A DNA stretch of 64,000 nt, from contig NW_026907681.1 in NCBI RefSeq assembly GCF_028389875.1, positions 1,426,001-1,490,000 on the forward strand, read 5' to 3'. The position numbers and the translations under genes were made by a program. This document shows, one piece after another, positions 1-9,685 of this stretch; positions within the stretch are counted from its first letter, which is position 1; each line of letters starts with the position of its first letter. The DNA is from Rhea pennata (taxonomy: Eukaryota; Chordata; Aves; Rheiformes; Rheidae). The notes under the pieces are model-generated. The model did no database searches, was not told the DNA's origin, and saw only the letters and a program-made list of their open reading frames with translations.

Positions 1-148
1 AATCTCTTCATCCTGATTTTACATAGCATTCATACTTACTCCCTCATTACTTGTCCTTCAAGGTGTCTCCAAGGTTACTCCACATAACAAGGCAGGGTTG
101 TACATTTGCATGGTTTGATGTCCATGCTCGTCCAGCAAATTCTCTACA
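1..148 (-). mobile_element. 5' LTR end (U3 side) of an off-window provirus
   Basis: Bases 1-148 match the right-hand part of the LTRs at 11585-11939 and 23380-23734. The terminal ca (TG on the minus strand) lies at 147-148. It implies another provirus of the same family immediately left of the window, in the same minus orientation and at the same position relative to the P2X-like exon. Confidence 0.9.
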
Positions 149-163
149 GTACCTGAAACTCAC

Positions 164-246
164 TTCTTCTGCTGCACACCAAGCCAGCATTTCACAGCTC
201 TTCTCGGTGCCGCCAGCATTGGGCACGCAGCGCCCTGTCTTCTGCC
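164..246 (-). pseudogene. P2X receptor-like exon 5, copy 1
   Basis: On the minus strand a good acceptor (ttgtcctcacag) precedes an 83-bp open exon that ends at a consensus donor GTGAGT. It encodes the P2X head-region pattern TGRCVP...KSCEMLAWC, the conserved Cys-rich stretch of the ATP-gated cation channel ectodomain. The exon is phase 1 at its start. Only 15 bp of intron separate it from the LTR. Similarity is closest, by memory, to P2RX2. The copy lacks exon 3 upstream, so it is called a pseudogene fragment. Confidence 0.72.
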
Positions 247-347
247 CTGTGAGGACAAACACACAACGCTGAACTTCCTGGTAAATGGGGTCCTGCCCAG
301 TGTGCAGTGCTGCACAGATCACTTGTCCCTGCACATGCCCAGCTCTC

Positions 348-423
348 TGTGGCCCAACATGTCCATGTCGCCAGGGGTGCAGTCATGGTCGCAGCTGCAT
401 ACAGCACTGCAAACTGTTAGCCC
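348..423 (-). pseudogene. P2X receptor-like exon 4, copy 1
   Basis: The minus strand shows an acceptor (accctgcag) and an open stretch with VCSAVCSCDHDC and DMDMLGH. This aligns with the Cys-rich segment that precedes TGRCVP in P2X subunits. The expected donor after the DMLGH codons reads GAGAGC instead of GTGAGC, so the 5' splice site appears lost. The same change is in all three copies. Confidence 0.65.
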
Positions 424-1392
424 CTGCAGGGTCATGGGGGACATGATGAGAACAGGACATGCACCTGGTAGTCCTACGCTGTGGCTGCAGAGGGGACGGG
501 GCACCCCATGTGCTTCCCCATCTCTGCATAGGTGCCAGCCCTTGCAAGCTGCCTGGGGTAAGCAGCCGTTAAGCGTGCCTGCGGTGGCCCTACTCTAGCA
601 TGGCTTTCCTTGGTGTGTCCTCCAGAGTAGACAGTCAACCCTCTTCTCCATTTCCTGGCATGGGAACTGAGCCAGGGGCAGCTGTGCTCACTAGGATTCC
701 CCACGTCTCTGCATCCGCCAGCAAGCTCCGCTCAGTCTCCACACATCTCCCCTCCCGTGATCCCTCACTCAGCAGCCCGCAAACAGTGCCCAAGCCAAGG
801 CAGGCAGGGGGATCCCTGCCACAAACTGGTAGCAGCAGAGGAGAGCTACAGGCACCAACATCACGTGAATGTCAGAGCCTCCCCTGACCTGATCTGAGAG
901 TGCCCTCTCCCGCCCTGAACATCCAAAACCACAGAGGCCTGACGCTGCTTGTCAAGGCAGGCAGAGCATGGCGCACCTGCCTGGCTAAGACCACAGGGCC
1001 CTGCCCGGTGCTACGTGCCAAGCTCCCCAAGCTCCGCTGAGCCTGCCGCACAGCACTGCAAATGTGACCTAACATGCAGTCCCAATGTGTCTGGGACGCA
1101 GCTATGGTGGCCTCATCGGGAGCCAAGGACAGTGCTGGGCCTGGAGGAGGGAACACGGGAGTCCCCATGCAGGCAGCGGGGACCACCACACACGACAGCT
1201 TCCTTTGCTGGGTCCATCTGGATGAAGGAGCAGTTGGGAAGCCCTTGCAGAAAGTCTGCTGCTCATCTACTGCTCCAAGAGGCCACCCAAAGCAAGCAAG
1301 ACAAGAGAAGAGAAGGGAGAAAGGCGGGTCAGAGCCTCACCTCGGCTGTGTGGGTTGGGGGGGTGTAGAGCAGAGGCGGGGGTGGTGGTGGT
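424..1392. other. P2X-like intron sequence with deletion junction
   Basis: No exon is recognised here. At 865-867 the sequence acgt|gaatgtc marks the point where 1831 bp found in copy 3 (24453-26283) are missing. That missing block includes P2X-like exon 3. A purine-rich stretch lies at about 1290-1325. Confidence 0.6.
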
Positions 1393-1527
1393 TGTGGGCT
1401 ATGTACACTGCAACATCGCACACCTTGCTTGGTGACTGTGTCACGCCCTTGACTTTGGTGAGGACAGAGCTCTGCGGGCTTGTCTCCCATTCCTGGTAGC
1501 CCTTCTGAAGGATGACAGGAAAAGGCG
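1393..1527 (-). pseudogene. P2X receptor-like exon 2, copy 1
   Basis: On the minus strand the frame reads [17 protein letters not shown] and VCDVAVYIA. This matches the P2X exon 2 layout from the end of TM1 through the conserved TKVKG and the usual W-D-V motif. The Trp is replaced by Cys. A tag acceptor at 1528-1530 would give a phase that does not fit the phase-2 end of exon 1. At the 3' end a CCA/C-rich tract replaces the expected in-phase donor. Both points favour a decayed copy. Confidence 0.68.
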
Positions 1528-1563
1528 CTATCAGTGATCTCCTCGCCTCTGGGACCCAGAGTG

Positions 1564-1667
1564 CTGCATCCGTACTACGGGATACGTGGTGGGAACGGTC
1601 TGTTTTGCAACTTTTGTATCCATACTACATGATACTTGGTGGGAACGGTCCCTGCTGTAACTTTTGG
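1564..1667. repeat. 50-bp imperfect tandem duplication
   Basis: Two adjacent blocks, about 50 bp apart, share c(c)[ag]tactac..gatac.tggtgggaacggtc followed by aacttttg. The duplication is also in copy 2 (13355-13458) and copy 3 (about 26978-27081). Confidence 0.7.
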
Positions 1668-1931
1668 GTGTCTAGAACACTACCGCTGTGTTAAACAGAA
1701 TACGAATAAGTAACTGGAAATCTGTGAGAAAGAGCAGCGGTTGGTTACATAGATTTGGTGGCTTCCAGCCACAGAATAACCGTGAGAAACAGTCAACAAG
1801 AAGGTCTGAAGTTGAAGAGTAATGAAATAGCGAACCCCAAAGTCAATGTGGCCCCCAAAATAAATCTGCACATGCGCGCAGTGTCATAGCCCAGTTATGC
1901 AACCGGGGCGGAGTTGGGCTAAACTCCCTGC
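1668..1931 (+). mobile_element. Truncated LTR-like segment ending at the unit junction
   Basis: This segment matches 27082-27336 of copy 3, apart from small indels. In copy 3 it continues into a TATA-like ccataaatacc, an AATAAA at about 27574 and a GT run, the layout of a solitary LTR. In copies 1 and 2 it is cut at 1931 and 13722, exactly where host sequence switches. LTR identity is an inference from layout, not from a family match. Confidence 0.35.
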
Positions 1932-4569
1932 GGTGCAGAGCAACCCTGCAAGCCCCACAACAGACCCTGCAAGCAGCAGGGTACCTGCGCTTCCTGACAG
2001 CACAGCTGCACGACAAAGCTCTCAGGCCACAGCCACAACTCGCACGACACACACAGCAGAGCCAGCAGAGGTTACAAGCATTGCACTTTTATTACATGCA
2101 GAGAGAGCTGACAAGCGGCAGCTGCTTCCTGATGCAGCATCAAGCCCGGAGCCTTTGCAAACGCACATTGTTTTGCACAAGGCAGAACAGCCCAAGCATA
2201 TGGAATGCATGGAAGTGCCTGAGCTTGCCCCAGGGCAGAGAGCGAGAGAGCTGCAGGGCACAGCTGGTGTCTTGGTGCTGCAAGAGCAGGCAATCAGTGG
2301 CCTGAAAGGGCTCCGAGGAGCCCTGGGAGTGGGCCGTGCTCAGTGCTGCAGAGGAAGGCGAAAAACCCCCAGGCACTGCTGCCAATCTGTGCTGGGGGAA
2401 AATTCCTTCCTGACCCCAAAGCTGGCGATCGGCTGTTCCCTGCGCATGTGAGCAAGGCCTGCCTCCCGGCCAGCCCTGGGACGCTTCTCACGCCCACCGG
2501 GGCACACCAGCGCTGCCCAGCTCCTTTCCTCTCTCTCTCAAACTGAAGCCACTTTAGGGGTTCCAGAGCATGGCAAAATTTAAGGAAAAAAAAGAGAGAG
2601 AGAGAGAGAGAAAAAGAAGGAAAAAGATGGAAAGTAAAAAGCAAAAACCAGACCTGATAGAGCCTGGGGGGGGGGGACTCTTTCCTGGGCACTGCAGGAG
2701 ACCAGCTGGCCGGGTGCTCCAGAGTGTTGCCTGAGACCTATGACACTGATGATGAGCACTTGGAGCATCTTCGCGTCGCATGGCCTGCATTTCCTGGGTG
2801 CTGCATGTGGCGCCAAAGCAGATAGGCATGGGGATCTTTGGAAGGGTCTCTGGCTCCGAGAATGGATGCCCTTGCTCTTTGCGGGCCATCGAGTTAACTT
2901 TCTCCACTGATCTCCAGCTGAAAAGGCCTGGAGCCTTTGCGGAGCTTGAGGTGCGTGTGAGGGGTCTTCTCCCACTCCCAAGGGCTTGCTCCGGTCTCTG
3001 AAAGACCAAAGTTACATCCGGCTTTGAATCCGAGCCTGCTCGGAGCACAGATTGGATCGGAGGGCCTCCAGCGAGCTCTTCCAACAGAAAACCTTCCACG
3101 ATCGGATGGTGCACAAGGGCTGAATCAGCTGTGAGCTTCAGCGCGCTGCCTGCCCCTGAGCAAATGCCTGGGCACAGTGTGCGCTCGCACAAGAATGGCT
3201 GCTGACAGTGGTGGCAGGGGTCACTTCCATTTCCCACAGGAGGCATGCACAGGCCAGCTGTGCCCAGCAGCGCCACACGAGTACAGCAACAAAAGCAGAA
3301 AGCCTGCTTGCCTTGGCCCCTTTGCGTCAGCTCAGCTGAGGCAGCTTAGAAGAGACCTGGAGCTGGCAGATGCTGACCTCCCTCTGCTCTCCTGAGAGTG
3401 AAAACACTGTGAAAACCTTGCTGTCACTTGGTATTGCTCTGTGTGTCTTTGGAGGAGTGCCAGGCGGAAGAGGAAGAGGATCCACAGTCTTTCTGAGGCT
3501 GAGGCAAGCCAAAGAGCCAGTCTTAGAGCCGGTGCTGGAAGGGGTCAAGGGCTGCAGGAGGAAGGGGTTGGTCGTGCCTATTTGTGTTGGGGAAGAGGCA
3601 GCCGGCACAGGAGGCAGCGTTAGGCAGTGTTAGGGAGTGAAGCAGCAGACACAGGCACTTTCCAAGCCTGCGAGGCATGGGGCACGGCCATGGCAGGGAG
3701 TGCTCTGAGCACCAAAGCAGGGCAGAGAAGGTGCAAAGCAAGAGCTGGCAGTGAGGTCAGAGGAAGGCCACAAAGAGGTCTCCATACCAAAGGGAGGTGC
3801 AGCTGCTGAGCACGTCCATCGTTTGGCGGCCTGAGGTGCAGGCAGCCGTGCCCCCGCATGTCCTGCGACAACGTCGCGCTGGGTGGCCGTCGAGAGCCCT
3901 GCTGCCCTCGTGGCGGTGGGTGCGCGTGCGCCCAAGGACAGCCTGCAGAGAGCCTCGGCCCTGGGCGGCAGCCAGCTGCGAGCCGGCTGCGGAGCCTGGC
4001 AGAGCGGCAGGGGCGCGGGCGCCTTATAGCCCTGCTCGTGCCGCGAGCACTGTGACTGTGCTGCCGGGTCACAGTGCTGCGACATGGGGGCCCCGGGGCC
4101 GTGCTGCAGCCTCCCTGCCAGCCGTCTGCCGGCCCGGCGTCGGCGTGGCACAAGGCCCCGGGGCTGCCAGCCCTGCTGCAGCCCCTGTGCCCAGCACCCC
4201 AGGGCAGCTGCGCCTCCTGCTGCGGGGCCGTGCGCGGGCCATGGCCCAGGACGCCTGCGGGCCCCTTGCTCTGTGTTAATGTGCCCCACGCTGCCCCAGG
4301 CTTGTCCCAGGTCACTGCAGAAAGGGCAAGAGTCCGCTCCCATGCTGCCATTGGGAAGTGGCATCAAGGGCCATGGCACCGCCTCCCTAGGCCATGGCCT
4401 GTTGCTGAAGGGGCCAAACCTCTCAAGAGCACCCTCAGTGGTGTCCCGCCCAGAGCATCCCCTGGTGTCCAACGGGACCTCGAAGATGGGCCAGCCTTTT
4501 GGTGCCTGTTCCATCCTAGCAGAGGACTCTCCTCCCCAGTGCCACGACCCATCTTTGGGGCCCGTAGCC
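1932..4569. other. Host segment left of provirus, copy 1 (no recognised gene)
   Basis: This 2.6-kb segment joins directly to the 3' LTR. No P2X exon after exon 5 was found in it. It holds a minus-strand AATAAA at about 2086-2091, a GA run near 2591-2611, and a GC- and CpG-rich block at about 3800-4270 with a TTATA box-like motif near 4022. Long frames on the minus strand (2554-3276, 240 codons; 3630-4607, 325 codons) are conserved between copies only because the copies are near-identical. They show no family motif and look like GC-driven open frames. Confidence 0.5.
3800..4270. promoter_or_regulatory. CpG-rich, promoter-like block, copy 1
   Basis: The stretch is visibly CpG- and GC-rich compared with its neighbours and has ccttatag at about 4021 followed by GC-rich DNA. 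It could be a CpG island of an unidentified transcript. No start codon or exon could be supported. The equivalent in copy 2 is about 15591-16061. Confidence 0.3.
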
Positions 4570-4931
4570 TGTTGGAGGCGGGCTTGTGGAATCATAAGAC
4601 GACCCAATATGAGCTAGCAATATGATCCGTTTATTTCAGCAACTTAGCCTGCTTATATACTGTCATAGCTGTCCGCGTGCTCAAGCACCCTGCTGGCTGT
4701 ATCTAATTAGCTTACTACTATAGCTCACGCGCCGCAAAGCCCTCTGCTATTGGCTGTCCACATATTCGCTGTCCCGTCTCGCTAATCTCTTCATCCTGTT
4801 TTTACATAGCATTCATACTTACTCCCTCATTACTTGTCCTTCAAGGTGTCTCCAAGGTTACTCCACATAACAAGTCAGGGTTGCACATTTGCATGTTCTG
4901 ATGTCCATGCTCGTCCAGCCAATTCTCTAGA
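4570..4931 (-). mobile_element. 3' LTR, lysine-primed provirus, copy 1
   Basis: This 362-bp LTR pairs with the 355-bp 5' LTR at 11585-11939. On the minus strand it has a TATA box (GTATATAAGC, complement of 4651-4660) and AATAAA (4630-4635) only about 20 bp further on, so R is short. Its first base pair reads TC instead of TG, and it carries cttag-type small insertions absent from the 5' LTR. Env ends inside it. The flank GGCTAC and the 5' flank AGGTAC agree at 4 of 6 positions, a possible decayed 6-bp target duplication. Confidence 0.92.
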
Positions 4932-6388
4932 ATTCCCTTGTTTTTCTTTTGAGCAACCCAAACTTGTTTAAGAGGCCTGGAGAACATCCGCGTAACACAA
5001 CTAAAAGCAATACAGAGGAATACACCCAGTAAGCACAGCACAACTGCTATCCGCAATAGTTCTTGGATCAAACCTAACAGCCATCGAGGCAAAGGGCCAA
5101 ACAAACCCTGCAGCCATCCGTCCAAAAGTCTATGCTCTTGTATTTTCTTCGTATGTACTTGTACTTGTAGCCACCGAATCTTCTTGCGGATAGATTCACT
5201 GTGATCTGACAGGTTCAAGCAACACATTCCCTCAAAGTCCTCACATCCATGTCTTTGTGCCAATAATGAAAAATCAATTGCTGCACGATTCTGTAATATT
5301 GCATGGCGTAAGCTTTGCTGATCTTCCAACAGTTGTTGGAGTACATCTGTAGTAACATTTGCCTGTTTCTCTGCCCAGCAAGCGAGCTTACCAATTTGGT
5401 TTAAAGCTAAAGCAGCAGCGCCTCCTGGCACAAATAAGGATAGGAAAACCCGCTCTGTTGGTGACGTTAGAGTCAAATTATCGTTACAGTCTGGTGAATC
5501 CCCGGTTACACTTCGTTTCTTGCGTGTCGTGTGCGTAACATTTTTCCACCACCGCGTGTCTGGAGCTAACAAGGTTAGCTGACCCAGGTAGCATGGCCCA
5601 CCCATGATGTTTGCAGGAACGCCTTGCCAAGCGCGATTCCCACAGATTAAGAACGTGTCTGGTGGCAAAGCCTTGGCCGTCCCATTGTTCCAAAGAGGAA
5701 CGGGGTGTTTGAATTCAGCGCTGTAGGCACCTAGGCCCCGGGGGCTGCCAGTATCGTTAGTACCACAGAAGTCATCCGCATTGTGGTAATCATACCCTCT
5801 ATCTGAGGGAGTGACATTTGTCCAACCAGTCCAATTTGAAGGTCAATATTGCACGAGACCCTGCGTGCCGGGGCCTCCAAAAAATATGCATGTCTGTGTC
5901 CAATTTAGCGACGTGTTACCAATGCGCATGGCACCCAAAAGGTCAAGCTCTTGAGGGTCCCATGGCAATGTCACGTTCAACCCTTTTATCAATTGTGCTG
6001 CACAATGGCTGACGTTAGGGGATTGACTACAATTGTGAATGCTAAATGTCCCAAAATACTCGATCCTAAAAGTGGGAACTCCTACCAGACACGTTCTAAA
6101 GGGGTCTGTAGCAGACGCCATGGAAAGGCAAAAGGCAGACTGTCAGGTACGATTAGCCCAAGTAACCCATAGATTCTGTCTCACATCAATGCTTGTTAGT
6201 GCCTCAACACGCAGCGTCTGGGCCTCCAAGCAGATGAGCCAGAGTATCAACGAATTGACCCAGCCCATCTTGGTTGGAGATGTCCACTTGATTTCCTTCA
6301 GTGGTGGATGCCTTAGTCCATTTGCTGGGCACCCAGAGTGGACCTGAGGGGGTAGAAACACACGCGTAACCTCTTCCAACATACACAA
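4841..6388 (-). pseudogene. env: ERV env (SU and TM), broken, copy 1
   Basis: The envelope frame runs from about 6388 to a stop at 4841 inside the 3' LTR. Two in-frame TGA codons (6143-6145, 5843-5845) split the surface subunit. The surface part has several N-glycosylation sites. An RKKR cleavage site separates it from a transmembrane subunit with an internal, Cys-flanked hydrophobic fusion segment, an LQNRAAID immunosuppressive-type motif and a CX6CC motif (CEDFEGMCC), then a C-terminal membrane anchor. This is the layout of alpharetrovirus-type glycoproteins, unlike the betaretrovirus-like pol beside it. Copy 1 lacks three bases (one Gln) found in copy 2. It cannot make a full envelope. Confidence 0.88.
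4932..4951 (-). promoter_or_regulatory. Polypurine tract, copy 1
   Basis: The minus strand reads AAAAGAAAAACAAGGGAAT immediately before the 3' LTR. This purine run is where plus-strand DNA synthesis is primed in retroviruses. Its position directly against the LTR fixes the LTR boundary. Confidence 0.8.
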
Positions 6389-6416
6389 CCTCTGCAGGTC
6401 CTTCCCAAACTCCAGT

Positions 6417-7874
6417 TCATGGATTTCGATACAACACCTTGGGCACCCGTGGTGTCACCGCTTGTTGTACATGTTGATTGTGAACCACCACAGGAGGGAC
6501 CTCAGAATCCCCAAAAACGCACAAGTGATTCAACACAAACAAGGTCTTATCCAACCTCTCTTTAGCATCTGTTATGTCAGAATACTTTTGCAGATAGGTT
6601 TTCAAGGTTCTATTAGCCCGTTCAATGATGGCTTGGCCTGTTGGTGAATTTGGTAGCCCTGTCGTATGCCTAATTCCCCAGTGCATCATAAATTGACGCA
6701 TGCTATTACTAGTGTAGGCAGGGCCATTATCAGTCTTTATATGTTGTGGAACCCCCATGGTCGCCATGCACTGTGTCAGGTGTTTACGGACATGTAAGGT
6801 TTTTTCTCCGGGCTGTGCTGTGGCCCAAATGAATCTTGAGAACGTGTCTACTGTAACATGCACATATTTTAACCTCCCAAAGCTAACAATATGGGTAATA
6901 TCCATTTGCCAAAGCTCCAGTGCTTTCAAACCTCTCGGATTGACTCCTACCCCTAACCCCGGTCCATGATGGCTACATTGTGGGCAGGTACGCACAATGC
7001 CTTGTGCCTCCGTAATCGTGAGAGAGAATTGCCTACTAAGGCCTTTGGCATTCTGATGAGACTGATTGTGTGAGGCCCGCGCCGCCTCAAACTGATTTAG
7101 GGGTTGAGCAGCCACGCTAACCAATCGATCTGCCAGGTGATTACCTAACTCTAATCCTTCCTTCGTCTGATGACTCCGTACATGAATATTACAATATGGT
7201 TGCGATCTTTGCCGTAAGGCTTGTTGCAACTGCATAAATAGGGCAAGCAACCTAGTGTTATGTACCTGCTTGAGCACAGCATCTTCAATCTGCTGAACAA
7301 CACCAGCTACGTACAATGAATCCGTAACCACATTCAGTGGTACATGCATCCAGTGAGTCACTGTCCAACAAACTGCTGCTAACTCCAATGTCTGCAAACT
7401 GTCTCCCGCCACTGCCGGGAGGACCTGATGCTGCCAACGCCCCTTGTCCTGCCACACAACGGCAGCTTTTTTGCTAGCTTTTCCTGCATCTGTGAAGGCA
7501 GTAACGGCATTTTGAAGCGGCCGCTCCAAATAGAGCAGCTTGCCCGCCCATGTTTGTGACTGCAAAAATCCGCTGTCCTTCCCATTAGGCACATGGGTAG
7601 ACAGTAATCCTGGCCAGCCTAGGAGTGACAGTTGCAGCGCCGTGGAGTGGCACAGCGCCCATTCCAAATCTGCTTGTGCCATTGGTATGTGAATTGCATC
7701 GGGCTCCTGGCCAGTGATGGCCACCAGCCTATCCCATCCTTTTCTAATCCCTTCCCCTACTTGCTCCAGGCGCGTAACAATACTACGCTTTGGTTGGAGA
7801 GGGAGAAATATCCATTCCAAAACCGCTATCACATCTCCCCTTTTTTCTTTTGCCACTGCATGATGACTGCACAC
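6417..7874 (-). pseudogene. pol: ERV pol 3' part: RNase H and integrase, copy 1
   Basis: A 485-codon open frame covers the end of the RT connection, RNase H and integrase. RNase H shows FTDAGKASKK, the ELAAVCW helix and TDSLYV. Integrase shows an HHCC-type zinc region ending TCPQC, then WQMDITH, VDTFSRF and KTDNGPAYTS with a downstream ERANRTLK, which are the catalytic D, D and E neighbourhoods. The frame is separated from the RT frame by a shift near 7850, shared with copy 2. The domain is long and open but cannot be reached by translation from gag. Confidence 0.92.
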
Positions 7875-8025
7875 ACTGAGGTCGCAGATAACAATACAAC
7901 AAGCCTATACGGCTCATCTTCAAACCAACGAGATGCCCATCGTGATGTAACTAAATCCATTAAGCGCTGTAAACAAGCCTGTTGTGCCGTAGACAAACGG
8001 ACAGGAGTAGCTGGATCCAAACCCT

Positions 8026-8870
8026 TTAATAGGGGGCGAAAGGGTCCAGCTCCTCGTTTCGAACGCCTGCTATGGCCCTGACCCATTGTAAATCTCCCAT
8101 AAGTTTCTGTGCATCCCGTAGGGTGTGGACGGCGGTCATCAATGTAACCTTTTGTGGTCTGACCATAGTGTCACTGATGTGCCATCCCAAATATTTCCAT
8201 GGGCTGGTAACCTGTATCTTTTCTGGAGCAACCTGTAATCCTCTGGCCAGTAACGTATCATGCAAATATTTGCTTTGATCGTGTGAAAAGGGAGCAGCCT
8301 GGGCTACTAAAATGTCATCCACATAATGATAAATGATTGCTTGCGGCCATGCTTGACGGATGGGCTGCAAGGCGGCCGCTACGAATAACTGACACATGGT
8401 GGGGCTGATACGCATCCCTTGAGGGAGCACGACCCATTCAAATCTCTGACTCGGGGCGGCCTTATTGAGCGCTGGAAGCGAAAAGGCAAATCGAGGTGTA
8501 TCATCCGGGTGAAGTGGAATTGTGAAAAAAAAATCCTTAAGGTCTACAATCAGAATGTGCCATTCACGTGGAATCATCGTAGGTGTTGGCAGCCCTGGCT
8601 GCAGCGCCCCCATTGGTAACATTTGCTCGTTTACCTTTCTTAGGTCATGTAACAAGCACCACTTCCCTGATTTTTTCGGAATAACAAATATCGGTGTGTT
8701 CCAAGGACTTGTTGAAGGTTGAATATGCCCGACGCGTAACTGTTCAGCAACTAATTCATGGCCCGTTGCAACCGTTCCTGTGTCAGCGGCCACTACTCCA
8801 CCCACACTGGTTCATTAGTGAGCCAAGTGAGCTTCAGGGGTGTCGACAGCTTCACAGCGGCCGCTGAGAA
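8026..8870 (-). pseudogene. pol: ERV pol 5' part: reverse transcriptase, copy 1
   Basis: The frame contains LPQGM, SPTMCQ and the polymerase active-site YVDD (8314-8325) of a betaretrovirus-like RT. A single missing base near 8040 relative to copy 2 shifts the frame, so the ORF ends early at 8026 after 259 codons. Near the 5' end a TAG and a further frame change separate it from pro. A T7 run (about 8870-8877 on the complement) at the end of pro is a candidate -1 frameshift site for pro-pol. Confidence 0.9.
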
Positions 8871-9271
8871 AAAAACGAGTCAGGGGTTGCTAAAACAACT
8901 CCCCATTGTGTGAGGCACTCCCGTCCCACCAACCCATTGACCCCTTCAGGTAGTGGCAGGATAGTAAGGAGTACCCAGGCCCTGCGTTGCTCAAGGACTA
9001 GCTCCGCAGGCTGCAAAGTCACCATGGCTTGAGCTGATCCCCCCACACCTGCAATTGCATCCGGAGACGGATGAACCGGCCAGAGTCTGGGCCAAACCGT
9101 GGCCGACATGATCGTAACATCAGCTCCTGTGTACAACAGCAGGCGAAAGTGCCGTTGCTCACCGGCATAATTCACCTGCACCGAGACCATCGGTCTACGG
9201 TTCATATTAAGAGTTAGACAAGCCAGCGGGTTGGTGCTTCCAAACCCAGCATTCCCCCGCTGGGGCAACTC
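8852..9271 (-). pseudogene. pro: ERV aspartic protease, active-site Asp lost, copy 1
   Basis: The 138-codon frame shows the retropepsin fold landmarks LLxTGADVTIM near the N-terminus and GLVGRECL near the C-terminus. The catalytic triplet D-T-G reads Y-T-G because of a TAC codon (complement of 9131-9133). Retropepsins need this Asp, so the enzyme should be inactive even if translated. An in-frame TGA lies just upstream at 9272-9274. Both lesions are shared with copy 2. Confidence 0.9.
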
Positions 9272-9685
9272 TCAAAGTTGAGCAGGATTGGTCAATTCTG
9301 CTAATAACTGTGGAAATGGGACTATCTGGGCAATTTTACTTCCCTTTGGTATAAAAATGGGAGGAGTTAGAGTATATGCTACTATCCAAACTTGACCCGT
9401 ATAATCAGCATCAAGAACCCCAGGGCATACAATGATGCCCTTCAAACCTGCTGAGGAGCGGCCTAACAAAAGGCCCCCCACTCGATCAGGCGGTTGGTGC
9501 CACCCTGTTGGAATTTTCTGTGGCATGGTATCAATCAGAGTGATTTCTACTGCTGTTGCCAGGTCGCACCCCAAGCTCCCGGCAGTGGCTGGAGTCCCCC
9601 AACCACCGGAGCCGGAGGAGGGGTTATTGTTGTCTGCGCGCGACCCCCCTTCGCGCTCCGCAAGCCGTTTCCCGGCCGCCGACAT
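9272..9685 (-). pseudogene. ERV dUTPase domain upstream of protease, copy 1
   Basis: The frame has GLLLGRSS, GVLDADYTGQVW and a C-terminal GSKIAQIV, the order of conserved motifs in trimeric dUTPases. In betaretroviruses this domain is fused N-terminally to protease and made by frameshift from gag; here it overlaps the end of gag by about 139 nt in another frame. The domain stops at a TGA (9272-9274) just before protease. The enzyme would hydrolyse dUTP to dUMP. Confidence 0.85.

Noticed and set aside
2554..3276. 240-codon minus-strand frame, repeated at 14345-15067
   Set aside because: Conservation only mirrors the recent duplication; composition is low in structure, it runs into a GA/CT repeat at its end, and no domain or splice context supports it.
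1932..4569. Search for P2X exons 6-12 downstream of the provirus
   Set aside because: No IKNS, CDLD, NFRFA or G-x-AGKF type motif was found on the minus strand, so none is reported.
3630..4607. 325-codon minus-strand frame and overlapping plus-strand frames in the CpG-rich block
   Set aside because: Several frames are open on both strands at once because the DNA is GC-rich. Arg/Pro/Ala-heavy translations show no motif, and the frame starts inside the LTR.
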